Below are positions 51,386-58,117 of a DNA stretch of 64,000 bases, one piece after another (position 1 is the first letter of the stretch; each line of letters opens with the position of its first letter). This DNA comes from Streptomyces sp. NBC_01439 (GTDB lineage: Bacteria; Actinomycetota; Actinomycetes; Streptomycetales; Streptomycetaceae), in contig NZ_CP109487.1 of assembly GCF_036227605.1 (NCBI RefSeq), forward strand, positions 7,799,001-7,863,000, in the 5' to 3' direction. The notes beneath the pieces were generated by a model. That model saw nothing but the letters and a program-made list of their open reading frames with translations, was not told the DNA's origin and did no database searches. Position numbers and translations under genes: made by a program.

Positions 51386-51435
51386 GGCCCCGACGGGGGT
51401 GTCTCGGTGCTACCAACACCGAGCCCGTCAGGGCC
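51386..51435 (+). promoter_or_regulatory. Large leader hairpin before excisionase-like gene
   Basis: Outer stem 51386-51397 with 51424-51435 (12 bp, one mismatch) and inner stem CTCGGTG/CACCGAG (51403-51409 / 51417-51423). It lies in the 5' leader, about 25 bases before the start codon at 51461; it could act as attenuator or site for a plasmid-type RNA control. Confidence 0.6.
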
Positions 51436-51460
51436 GCGCATCGAGCCTTGGAGAAAGCAG

Positions 51461-51694
51461 ATGCAGGAGAACTCTACCCCCGTGCGCCCTGGCGCCGGGG
51501 CTCTCAAGGTCAAGGACGTCGCTGAGTTCCTGGACGTCGACAAGTCCACCGTGTACGTCGCCGTCCGGACGGGCCTCATCGGCTCATACCGCGTCGGCGT
51601 CGGCCGCGGCACCATCCGCATCCCCCGCTCCGCCCTCAAGGCCTACGCCGACGAGCGCGGCATCCCGACGGCAGAGCTGGGGGTGGCGCTGTGA
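51461..51694 (+). CDS. Excisionase-like HTH protein
   Basis: 77 residues from ATG at 51461 behind GGAGAAAG. A single MerR-like winged helix: LKVKDVAEFLDVDKSTVYVA, then RTGLIGSYRVGVGRGTIRIP and SALKAYADERGIP. This is the helix_turn_helix_17 type common for Xis and for plasmid HTH regulators. First gene of the rightward operon; its stop overlaps the next start as GTGA. Could direct excision with an integrase outside the window. Confidence 0.85.
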   Translation: MQENSTPVRPGAGALKVKDVAEFLDVDKSTVYVAVRTGLIGSYRVGVGRGTIRIPRSALKAYADERGIPTAELGVAL

Positions 51695-52272
51695 ACGCGA
51701 TCCCCGCTGACCTGCCCCGCATGTTCCGTCCGGAGCCGAAGCTGTCCGCGGTCCCCACGCAGCCGACGGCCAGTGAGCGTGAGGCCATCGAGCTGGAGGC
51801 CGCGCAGCGGTCCGTCGATGCGCAGTTCCCCCTGGCCGCCGAGTTCGTCGCCGAGCCGCCGGCCCGCACGTGGACGTTCATCGACAGCTCCACCAGCGAG
51901 CTGCAGGAGGTCACCTGCCTGGCCGGTTGCGTCGTCAACCACAGGATCGACCGCGAGACGCCGACCCACGCCGAAGACATCTGGTGCCGCACCAAGAGCG
52001 AGGAAGTCTCCCTGCCGATTGTCAGCGGCGGCCGTGACGTCGAGCAGCTGCGTGTCCTGTCCGCGTTCATCCGCCAGGAACCGTTCTCCCGCAACATGCA
52101 CGAGCGGGTCCCGCACGCCCAGGTCGAGATCGTCGACGACCACTTCATGGAGGGCCTCGACCCGGACGGCCTGGCCTCGGTCATCCTCACCCTCGAGGCC
52201 CAGCTGGCGAAGTTCCGGGACGTCCACGCCCAGCTGACCGCGCTGCGCGAGCAGGGCCGGGTACAGCTGTGA
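51691..52272 (+). CDS. DUF6907-like hypothetical protein
   Basis: 193 residues, GTG start in a GTGA overlap. N-terminal disordered part, then a beta-rich core (PARTWTFIDSSTSELQEVTC, CVVNHRIDRE) with Cys/His, a variable segment, and a C-terminal helical tail (LASVILTLEAQLAKFRDVHA). This layout is frequent in actinobacterial plasmid and AICE genes annotated DUF6907; the call is from memory of the pattern. Function unknown. The gene following it is a shorter relative. Confidence 0.7.
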   Translation: MNAIPADLPRMFRPEPKLSAVPTQPTASEREAIELEAAQRSVDAQFPLAAEFVAEPPARTWTFIDSSTSELQEVTCLAGCVVNHRIDRETPTHAEDIWCRTKSEEVSLPIVSGGRDVEQLRVLSAFIRQEPFSRNMHERVPHAQVEIVDDHFMEGLDPDGLASVILTLEAQLAKFRDVHAQLTALREQGRVQL

Positions 52273-52643
52273 GCGCCCCGCACACCGTGACCGTGCAGAC
52301 CCTCGACCACGGTCCGGTCCTCCTCGTCGAGCCGTCGTGGTGCGTCGTCGAGCATGCGGACGGCAATCACCGCTCGGGCATCCGCCACGACGGCGTCGAG
52401 CACGCCGCCTCGGTGAACGTCCCCGGCTACGGCCGGATCGAGTTCCTGAAGGCGAACCTGCAGCAGTTCCCGTTCGCCGAGCACAGCAGCCGCGACGTGA
52501 CGGTCGTAGTCGAGATCGACGGCGAGCACCACGAGTTCGACTCGGACGGCCTTGGCGATCTGGCTTCCGTCATCGCCACGCACGTGCTGTGCGGACTCCT
52601 CCCGCTGCAGGCCCGCCTGCAGTCGCTGGAGGGGATGTCGTGA
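52269..52643 (+). CDS. DUF6907-like small protein
   Basis: 124 residues, GTGA overlap with the previous gene. It carries SWCVVEHADGNHRSGIRHDG, a Cys/His-bearing strand region, then EHSSRDVTVVVEIDGEHHEF and the helical tail LASVIATHVLCGLLPLQARL, aligning in plan with the C-terminal half of the preceding protein, so the two may be tandem paralogues. Unknown function. Its stop overlaps the next ATG by one base (TGATG). Confidence 0.68.
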   Translation: MSAPHTVTVQTLDHGPVLLVEPSWCVVEHADGNHRSGIRHDGVEHAASVNVPGYGRIEFLKANLQQFPFAEHSSRDVTVVVEIDGEHHEFDSDGLGDLASVIATHVLCGLLPLQARLQSLEGMS

Positions 52644-52711
52644 TGGTCACCGCTTGCGACTGGTGCGGGCAGGGCGACCGCGACCCGATCGACCCGCAGG
52701 ACGGCGAGTGA
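52643..52711 (+). CDS. 22-residue Cys-containing peptide ORF
   Basis: ATG at 52643 overlaps the previous stop by one base; the product is MVTACDWCGQGDRD followed by eight residues. It has a CDWCG knuckle. It is embedded in an unbroken chain of stop/start overlaps and its own stop overlaps the next GTG as GTGA, so it is likely translated, although very small. Alternative: a translational coupling spacer. Confidence 0.5.
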   Translation: MVTACDWCGQGDRDPIDPQDGE

Positions 52712-52902
52712 GCTCGCACTGGCCGATCCGCCGGCCGACGGAGAACGCCGCGCTGCGTTCCCTCGGCCGGTCGACCCGGCCTCTCCCCAGCGTTCCGGCC
52801 CTGATGGCCGCCCTGATCCTCGCGAACCGTGCCTCCGACCGGCACGGCGCCAACCTGGCCGCCCACCGTGTGGTGCGCGTAGCCGAAGGAGTCACCGAAT
52901 GA
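52708..52902 (+). CDS. Small hypothetical protein
   Basis: 64 residues from GTG in the GTGA overlap at 52708. The product starts VSSHWPIRRPTENAALRSLG and ends NRASDRHGANLAAHRVVRVA followed by EGVTE. Basic, no membrane helix. Coupled to the next gene by an ATGA overlap (52899-52902). Probably a minor transfer-operon protein; not recognised. Confidence 0.62.
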   Translation: MSSHWPIRRPTENAALRSLGRSTRPLPSVPALMAALILANRASDRHGANLAAHRVVRVAEGVTE

Positions 52903-53120
52903 CCACCGTTCTCGACGTCATCGCGTTACTCGTCCTCGTCGTCGCCCTGTGTCGGATCGTTCCCGAGCTCCTGGGCCGGCGCCTCGAGCGGATCGTCTGC
53001 CCGTCCTGCCCGTGGTCGATCCAGTACCGCGACGTAAGCCCCCAGTCCGCCACGTTCTTCCGCACGCTCGCCGAACAGCACGAGGCCACCCACACCGACG
53101 AGCAGGAGAACCGGTCGTGA
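52899..53120 (+). CDS. Small single-helix membrane protein
   Basis: 73 residues, ATGA overlap. One N-terminal membrane helix (TTVLDVIALLVLVVALCRIV) and a cytoplasmic part with a CPSCPW knuckle and a charged tail (AEQHEATHTDEQENR). Small membrane proteins of this sort precede SpdB in Streptomyces transfer operons. Its stop overlaps the SpdB-like GTG start (GTGA at 53117-53120), arguing for stoichiometric co-expression. Confidence 0.7.
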   Translation: MTTVLDVIALLVLVVALCRIVPELLGRRLERIVCPSCPWSIQYRDVSPQSATFFRTLAEQHEATHTDEQENRS

Positions 53121-54034
53121 AGTTCCTGACTGAGACCCGGTCCCGTCTGGTCGACCGGACCATCGACGGCACCACGAACCAGGTGCCCGAGCCGTACACC
53201 GTCCGCATCCCGAAGGTCCCCGTCGACAAGGACCGCCTGGCCCTCGTTGGCGTCAGCAGCCTGGTCCTGGTCCTCACGCTCGTCGCGATCGTGTGGTCGA
53301 CGTACAGCATCGGGCAGCTCCTCGGCGGCGGGCCCGGCTACGCGGCCGGCATGGTCTTCGACGTCGCCTGGCTGTCCGTCCTGCTGCTGGAGTGGCTGGC
53401 CCGATTCGACCCCGCCAAGCGGGACTTCCCCCGCAAGGTCGGCTGGGCACTCGCCCTCGTCGCTGCGGGCGCCATCTACCTCGAGGGCCAGCTGGCCGGC
53501 GGCTGGGAGATGGCCCTCGTCGGCGCCGCCGTGTCCATCGTGGCCAAGGTTCTGTGGTGGGCGGTGTTCAGGCACATCGACAAGGACCTGGCTCCGGCCG
53601 ATGCGGCGTGGGTGGCGGCGGAGATGTCGAAGGCGAACGCGAAGCTCGCGATCGCTGGTGTCCGCCGCCAGGCCGCGAAAGCGGAAGTCGCCGCACGGCT
53701 GGAGCTCCTGGCCGCCGAGCATGACCTGAACGAACTCGCAGGGCTCGATCACTCCATGGGCATCCATGACGTGATCACGGCCGAACAGGCCCGCGAACAC
53801 GAGGACGGTTCGGGGCGCCCCGAACCGCAGTTGAACAGGGCGAACACGGTTCGCGAACAGGTCGAGCAGGGCCCGAACATCTCGCACCTGGCCCGCGTCG
53901 AACTGAAGGCTGGAGCGTCCCGCGAGGAGGCCATCGAGGCGATCCTCGCCAAGGTTCCGGACGCCAAGCAGACGTCCGTCGAGGCGACCGTGCGGCGGGA
54001 GCGGAACAAACTCGACCGCGCCGCCTACCGGTAG
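53117..54034 (+). CDS. SpdB-like plasmid spread protein
   Basis: 305 residues from GTG at 53117. Four predicted membrane helices at about 38-155 (LALVGVSSLVLVLTLVAIVW; YAAGMVFDVAWLSVLLLEWL; KVGWALALVAAGAIYLEGQL; MALVGAAVSIVAKVLWWAVF), a charged cytoplasmic coil (KANAKLAIAGVRRQAAKAEV), and a C-terminal tail with an HTH-like end (EEAIEAILAKVPDAKQTSVE). SpdB proteins help move plasmid DNA between mycelial compartments after TraB-mediated transfer, and the helix plan plus position before TraB fit. Confidence 0.82.
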   Translation: MKFLTETRSRLVDRTIDGTTNQVPEPYTVRIPKVPVDKDRLALVGVSSLVLVLTLVAIVWSTYSIGQLLGGGPGYAAGMVFDVAWLSVLLLEWLARFDPAKRDFPRKVGWALALVAAGAIYLEGQLAGGWEMALVGAAVSIVAKVLWWAVFRHIDKDLAPADAAWVAAEMSKANAKLAIAGVRRQAAKAEVAARLELLAAEHDLNELAGLDHSMGIHDVITAEQAREHEDGSGRPEPQLNRANTVREQVEQGPNISHLARVELKAGASREEAIEAILAKVPDAKQTSVEATVRRERNKLDRAAYR

Positions 54035-54069
54035 CCCGCCACCCCCGCCTGACCAACGAGGAGCCATCC

Positions 54070-54216
54070 ATGGCCAAGAAGATCGCGGTCACTGAAGCGG
54101 ACGGGACCGTCATCGAGACCACCGTCAGCAGTGACTCCGTCGCCCGCGAGTACGAGGACCTGCCGTTCCAGGTCGGCCACATCGTCAACGTCACCGTCAC
54201 CGACGACAGCAAGTAG
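54070..54216 (+). CDS. Small hypothetical protein
   Basis: 48 residues from ATG at 54070: MAKKIAVTEADGTVIETTVS, then EYEDLPFQVGHIVNVTVTDD. Acidic, beta-strand rich, with ribosome-binding site GAGGAG upstream. Not recognised. It closes the coupled small-gene run; a palindrome follows in the intergenic space. Confidence 0.65.
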   Translation: MAKKIAVTEADGTVIETTVSSDSVAREYEDLPFQVGHIVNVTVTDDSK

Positions 54217-54238
54217 CCCCGACCCCTTCCGCCCTCGG

Positions 54239-54262
54239 CAACTGTTCAGATCTGAACGGTTG
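54239..54262. promoter_or_regulatory. Palindrome upstream of the pre-traB gene
   Basis: GTTCAGATCTGAAC (54244-54257) is a perfect 14-bp palindrome inside a longer imperfect one (54239-54262). Candidate operator or processing site between the spd genes and the 54314 gene. Confidence 0.5.
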
Positions 54263-54313
54263 CGGGGGGTGGTGGGGGCCGGGATCCACCTGGACCGAGC
54301 TGGAGGAGATCGG

Positions 54314-54826
54314 ATGCCGATCAACGGGCAGCGCACGAGCAGCAACCCGCAGACCAAGGGCGGCAGCAACAAGACCAAGCACGGGCCGTCGTTCAACCTC
54401 GGACCGAACATCAACATCAACTCGACCAAGACCACCACCACCGGCAGCGTCCAGAGTGCCGGAGCTGGCGGTGGCCGTGCCCAGTTCATGCTTCCCGACC
54501 CGTCGTTCGCGTCGGCGGCCGAGCTGCGCGACTACTGCGACACCCTCCGCGCGTTCGGTGTCCACGCCTCCATCGAGGTGATGGTCGCCGCCGAGATCCT
54601 GCAGGCCGCCCTGTCCCAGGCCAGCGGCCTGAAGGACGACAACTTCATCCAGCACAAGCTGAGGGCCCGCAAGGTCGCCCGGAAGCTGAAGAAGTCCGGC
54701 GAAGCTCTCGCCGACGCAGCGTCTCTGGCCGCCGCGACCTACGCCGCGTTCCAGCGGGAGTACGCCGACATCATGTCCGCCCGCACTCCGAACCGGCCGG
54801 CGCAGGCCCGCCCGTTCCAGTACTGA
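54314..54826 (+). CDS. Hypothetical transfer-operon protein
   Basis: 170 residues from ATG at 54314 (GGAGGAG upstream). Thr/Asn/Gly-rich first 50 residues (GPNININSTKTTTTGSVQSA), then a helical domain: FASAAELRDYCDTLRAFGVH, IEVMVAAEILQAALSQASGL, RKVARKLKKSGEALADAASL. The Asn/Thr tail and helical part resemble proteins found just upstream of TraB in Streptomyces plasmids. Ends 14 bases before traB. Function unknown. Confidence 0.7.
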   Translation: MPINGQRTSSNPQTKGGSNKTKHGPSFNLGPNININSTKTTTTGSVQSAGAGGGRAQFMLPDPSFASAAELRDYCDTLRAFGVHASIEVMVAAEILQAALSQASGLKDDNFIQHKLRARKVARKLKKSGEALADAASLAAATYAAFQREYADIMSARTPNRPAQARPFQY

Positions 54827-54840
54827 GAGGAGGCACCCCC

Positions 54841-56835
54841 ATGACCGGCAAGGACATTGAGCAGCGTCACGAGGACCAGCTGAAAGGCAGCTCCGACGGG
54901 GGCGGCATCAAGGCCTACCTGCTGCACCGTGCGAAGCCGTACCTGCCGCCGTGGCTCGGCGCCGGCGCGGTCGGCGTGGCGGGTGGCGCCGCCAACCTGG
55001 TGTGGGAGGGCGACACCGGCATGGGGGTGCTCCTCACCCTCGGCTCCGTCGCCCTGACCGGCTCCACCTGGTGGGCGGCCAGGTCGACGGGCAAGGAACG
55101 GCGCCTGCACTCGGCCATCACCGTCGCGGCCGGCTCGTCCTGGTTCACGTCGGCCGCCCTTTTCGGGCCCAGCTGGGACATGTGGTTCGTCGGCGGGATC
55201 GTCGGCGCCCTGTCATGGAACATCCGCCAGGTGATGCGCCGCGACCCCGACGGCGCCAAGGCGGCATCCTCCGACGGTGGCCTCCTGGAGAAGGTCGGCC
55301 TGGCCAAGGCCAAGTTCGGAGTGGCCAAGGTCGAGCCGAACCGGGTGACCGTACCGCTGGCCCTCGAAGGTGGCGAGCAGACCAACGACGACGCCGCCCG
55401 CGCCCTGGCCCGCATCGCGTCCGCGCTGGATCTGCCGACCACCGCCATCCGCTACAGCCCCGACCCCGACTCCGCGCGCCGCGGCGACCTCGTCATCGTC
55501 CCCATGGACATGCTCTCCGAGATCGTCCTGTGGGAAGGCCCGGCCCTGCCAGGCGGCTCAATCGCCGACCCGCTCGTCATCGGCCGCTACGACAACGGCG
55601 ACCCGCTGATGATGTGGCTGCCCGCGGACGTTCCCGCGGGCCGCAACGGAACCCACCTGCTCATCGCAGGTGGCACCGGATCCGGCAAGGGCGACGGGGC
55701 CCTGAACGTTCTGACGGAAATCCTGTCGAGGAAGGACGTCATTGTCTGGCTGTCCGACCCGAAGGCCTTCCAGGACTTCCGGCCCCTGCTGCCCGGCATC
55801 GACTGGGCGGTCGAGGCGGGCGCCGGCACCGAGGCGATGGTCGAAGCCGTCCAAGCCGTCATCCCCGCCCGGACGCGGTGGCTCGGCCTCCACAAGTACC
55901 GGGCCTGGGAGCCCGTGTGCGCCGGCACTCAGGACGACCCCCAACACTCCTGCAAGTCGGACGGACCGTGCGGCTGCGAGGGCATGCCCTACCTGGTCAC
56001 CTGGTTCGAAGAGGCCGCGAACACGCTGCGCGCACTCGGCGACGACGCGTTCACCGGCATCGCCCAGGAAGCGCGTTCCGCTGGCGTCTCCCTCGTTGTC
56101 TCGCTCCAGCGACCCAGCCACGACCAGATGTCGACCAGCACCCGGGCATCACTGCCCTCGGTCCTGTGCTTCGGCGTCGACAAGCGGGACGAAGGCTTCG
56201 CCCTGCCCGACGAAGTCCTCGACGCAGGCGCCCACCCTGGCGTCTGGGGCAACCGACGCCCCGGCTACTGCTACCTCGTCACGCCCGGCGTGGACGAGGC
56301 CCTGTACGCGTCGCCCGCCCGGACCCGCCGCTTCACCTGGGACTCCGTGTCCCTGATGGAGACGCTGGCCGCGTGGGCCGGCCGCAACGGCGCCAAGCCC
56401 GACCCGATCACCGCGGGCGCCGCCGCATCCATTGTGGGGAAGGCGTACACGGAACGGGCACAGCACAAGGAGGAGAACCCCGACGACGAGGAGCAGACCG
56501 TGAGCCGCCTGGACGACGAGGACCTCGACATCGACCCGAACGAGGAGCTGCCTCAGCCGCAGCCGGGCGAGGAGAACGTCGTCTTCGACCAGGGTGACGG
56601 GGCCGAGCTCAGCCGCGGGGAAGCCCGCGCAGCCCTGCAGGAGATCGTTGCCGAGTTCGAGGACGCTGGAACGATGGTGATCGGCGTCAAGGAGGTCATG
56701 GACCACGCCGAACGGTTCGGCCGGAAGCGCGGATGGGTCTCCGGAGAGCTTCAGCAGATGCTCGTCGAAGGCCGCCTGGACACCACGTCGAAGCCCGGCC
56801 GGTACCGGATCGTGCCCGCCATGGCCGACGCCTGA
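54841..56835 (+). CDS. traB: TraB/TraSA-type FtsK-like DNA translocase
   Basis: 664 residues behind GAGGAGG. Membrane segments lie at about 36-52, 60-80 and 95-125. The motor domain has Walker A IAGGTGSGKGDGALNVLTEI (about 275-290), Walker B VIVWLSDPKAFQDFRPLL, a Cys-rich insertion (TQDDPQHSCKSDGPCGCEGM) and an ASP-box region (SLVVSLQRPSHDQMSTSTRA). A winged-helix C-terminus (EVMDHAERFGRKRGWVSGEL) would bind the DNA recognition repeats. TraB alone moves double-stranded plasmid DNA between mycelia in Streptomyces. The CTGACACC repeats immediately downstream fit clt. Confidence 0.93.
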   Translation: MTGKDIEQRHEDQLKGSSDGGGIKAYLLHRAKPYLPPWLGAGAVGVAGGAANLVWEGDTGMGVLLTLGSVALTGSTWWAARSTGKERRLHSAITVAAGSSWFTSAALFGPSWDMWFVGGIVGALSWNIRQVMRRDPDGAKAASSDGGLLEKVGLAKAKFGVAKVEPNRVTVPLALEGGEQTNDDAARALARIASALDLPTTAIRYSPDPDSARRGDLVIVPMDMLSEIVLWEGPALPGGSIADPLVIGRYDNGDPLMMWLPADVPAGRNGTHLLIAGGTGSGKGDGALNVLTEILSRKDVIVWLSDPKAFQDFRPLLPGIDWAVEAGAGTEAMVEAVQAVIPARTRWLGLHKYRAWEPVCAGTQDDPQHSCKSDGPCGCEGMPYLVTWFEEAANTLRALGDDAFTGIAQEARSAGVSLVVSLQRPSHDQMSTSTRASLPSVLCFGVDKRDEGFALPDEVLDAGAHPGVWGNRRPGYCYLVTPGVDEALYASPARTRRFTWDSVSLMETLAAWAGRNGAKPDPITAGAAASIVGKAYTERAQHKEENPDDEEQTVSRLDDEDLDIDPNEELPQPQPGEENVVFDQGDGAELSRGEARAALQEIVAEFEDAGTMVIGVKEVMDHAERFGRKRGWVSGELQQMLVEGRLDTTSKPGRYRIVPAMADA

Positions 56836-56940
56836 CAGCTCTGACACCTTCTGACGCGTCAGACCGGCCTGACACCCAAACCCTTAGGCAGGAGCGGGTG
56901 TCAGGCGGCTCTGACACCCGGCCTGACACCCATCTGACAG
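56832..56940. repeat. CTGACACC repeat cluster, candidate clt locus
   Basis: CTGACACCC occurs at 56869, 56911 and 56923 and inverted at 56896; CTGACACCT at 56841; CTGACAG at 56832 and 56934; CTGACGCGTCAG palindrome at 56851. Lying against the traB stop, it is placed like the clt/TRS sites that TraB binds. The rest of the gap to 57208 has a GACTC/GAGTC dyad and no gene. Confidence 0.7.
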
Positions 56941-57208
56941 CACATCGAGGCGGCCCAGACAGCCCCGGCCGCAACGTGCGTTCGATCATCGACTCTTTAC
57001 GTAGCCGATCACCCGTAGTACGCTGCCCGGCAATCGACAGAGAATGTCGAGCTGCTAGCCCCAGGCGGCAGGCGAGTTCACCCCGGTGGAGAACCCCTGT
57101 CGAGTAAGGCCAGCGGTGCCACCCAGGAGGTTCCCAAGGCGCCGGGCAGTGCGTGACTCAAGACGAGTCGCCCACATGCTCGGCGTTCGTGTTTTCCAGG
57201 GACCTTCC

Positions 57209-57430
57209 ATGGCTCGGTACTTCTCCGGCCGCCGCCTCCGCGAAGCACGCAGGCTGGCAGGCATCTCCCCAGAACAACTCGCCATCAGCGTGGGCCGATC
57301 GGCATACAGCATCCACGAGTACGAGCTCGGGCGCGTCACCCCACCCATCACCGTCCTGGCCTCGATCGCCGACACCCTCGGCCGGCCGGTTGACGACCTC
57401 CTCACCGAAGAGGAAGCCCATGCCGCCTAA
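57209..57430 (+). CDS. XRE-family small regulator
   Basis: 73 residues from ATG at 57209 (weak AGGGA before). A single Cro/C1 domain: GRRLREARRLAGISPEQLAI, GRSAYSIHEYELGRVTPPIT, ASIADTLGRPVDDLLTEEEA. Alternative ATG at 57176. Its end overlaps the next gene by 11 bases. Likely controls the replication genes that follow. Confidence 0.82.
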   Translation: MARYFSGRRLREARRLAGISPEQLAISVGRSAYSIHEYELGRVTPPITVLASIADTLGRPVDDLLTEEEAHAA

Positions 57431-57644
57431 GCGCCCCACCCTCGCCGACGTCCGCAGCTGGCCCGCCACGATCAGCGTGGTGGAGGCCGCCGACGCCCTC
57501 GGCTGTAGCAAGACCTTCCTGTACGAGCGCATCAAGCGAGGCGACTCGCCCGTCAAGACCCTTGCGGTCGGAGAGCGCCGCTACGTCGTCATCACCGCGG
57601 ACCTCATTCGTCTGCTGTCCGGGGAGGAGCGAGCGATCGCATGA
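57420..57644 (+). CDS. Small helix-turn-helix protein
   Basis: 74 residues from ATG at 57420. HTH: ISVVEAADALGCSKTFLYER, then GDSPVKTLAVGERRYVVITA and a short tail. Excisionase/AlpA-like winged helix type. Overlaps the XRE gene before it (11 bases) and the next start (ATGA). Together the two HTH genes open the replication operon; either could be the activator of primase or excision. No experimental inference. Confidence 0.8.
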   Translation: MPPKRPTLADVRSWPATISVVEAADALGCSKTFLYERIKRGDSPVKTLAVGERRYVVITADLIRLLSGEERAIA

Positions 57645-58117
57645 CCCATGACGCAAAGAAGGGCCTGCGGGTAACAGGCCCTTCCCTGGAAGTCTCCGCG
57701 GCTGGCGGGTCGACTGCCGCCACGGTATCGCAGGACGGGCCGCACATCACCCCCGACGAGTTCGTCGCCCTCTGGGCCGAAGCCCGCACCGCTTACTACG
57801 CCGACGAATTCCCGCCCTACGCCTCGCGCGCATGGCGGGCCCTCCGGCCGGACGACCCGCGGCGCCTGGCCGCCGCCCTCGACGCCGCCGAGAAGTGGCG
57901 GAAGTACGGCGACGAGGAGGCCCTGCTCCAGTGGTTCCGCGACGCGAGCAGCCGCGGATACGTCTCGGGGGGCCGCACAGCCGTCGAACTCGCCGAGCTC
58001 CGCAGGCCGAAGCCGCCGCACCAGCTAAAGGCCACCCCCGGATGGCCGCCCATCCAGGTACCCGGCGCCCCCGGCACCTACCTGACCTACATCGACGAGA
58101 GGAGGGAGGCCGCGTGA
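57641..58117 (+). CDS. Hypothetical protein of replication operon
   Basis: 158 residues, ATGA overlap. N-terminal 35 residues disordered, then a helical domain: TPDEFVALWAEARTAYYADE, RAWRALRPDDPRRLAAALDA, EKWRKYGDEEALLQWFRDAS, ending YLTYIDERREAA. The RAWRAL...RLAALDAAEKW pattern recalls DUF2742-type phage proteins, a weak resemblance. Coupled to the primase gene by a GTGA overlap, suggesting an accessory replication function. Confidence 0.68.
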   Translation: MTHDAKKGLRVTGPSLEVSAAGGSTAATVSQDGPHITPDEFVALWAEARTAYYADEFPPYASRAWRALRPDDPRRLAAALDAAEKWRKYGDEEALLQWFRDASSRGYVSGGRTAVELAELRRPKPPHQLKATPGWPPIQVPGAPGTYLTYIDERREAA

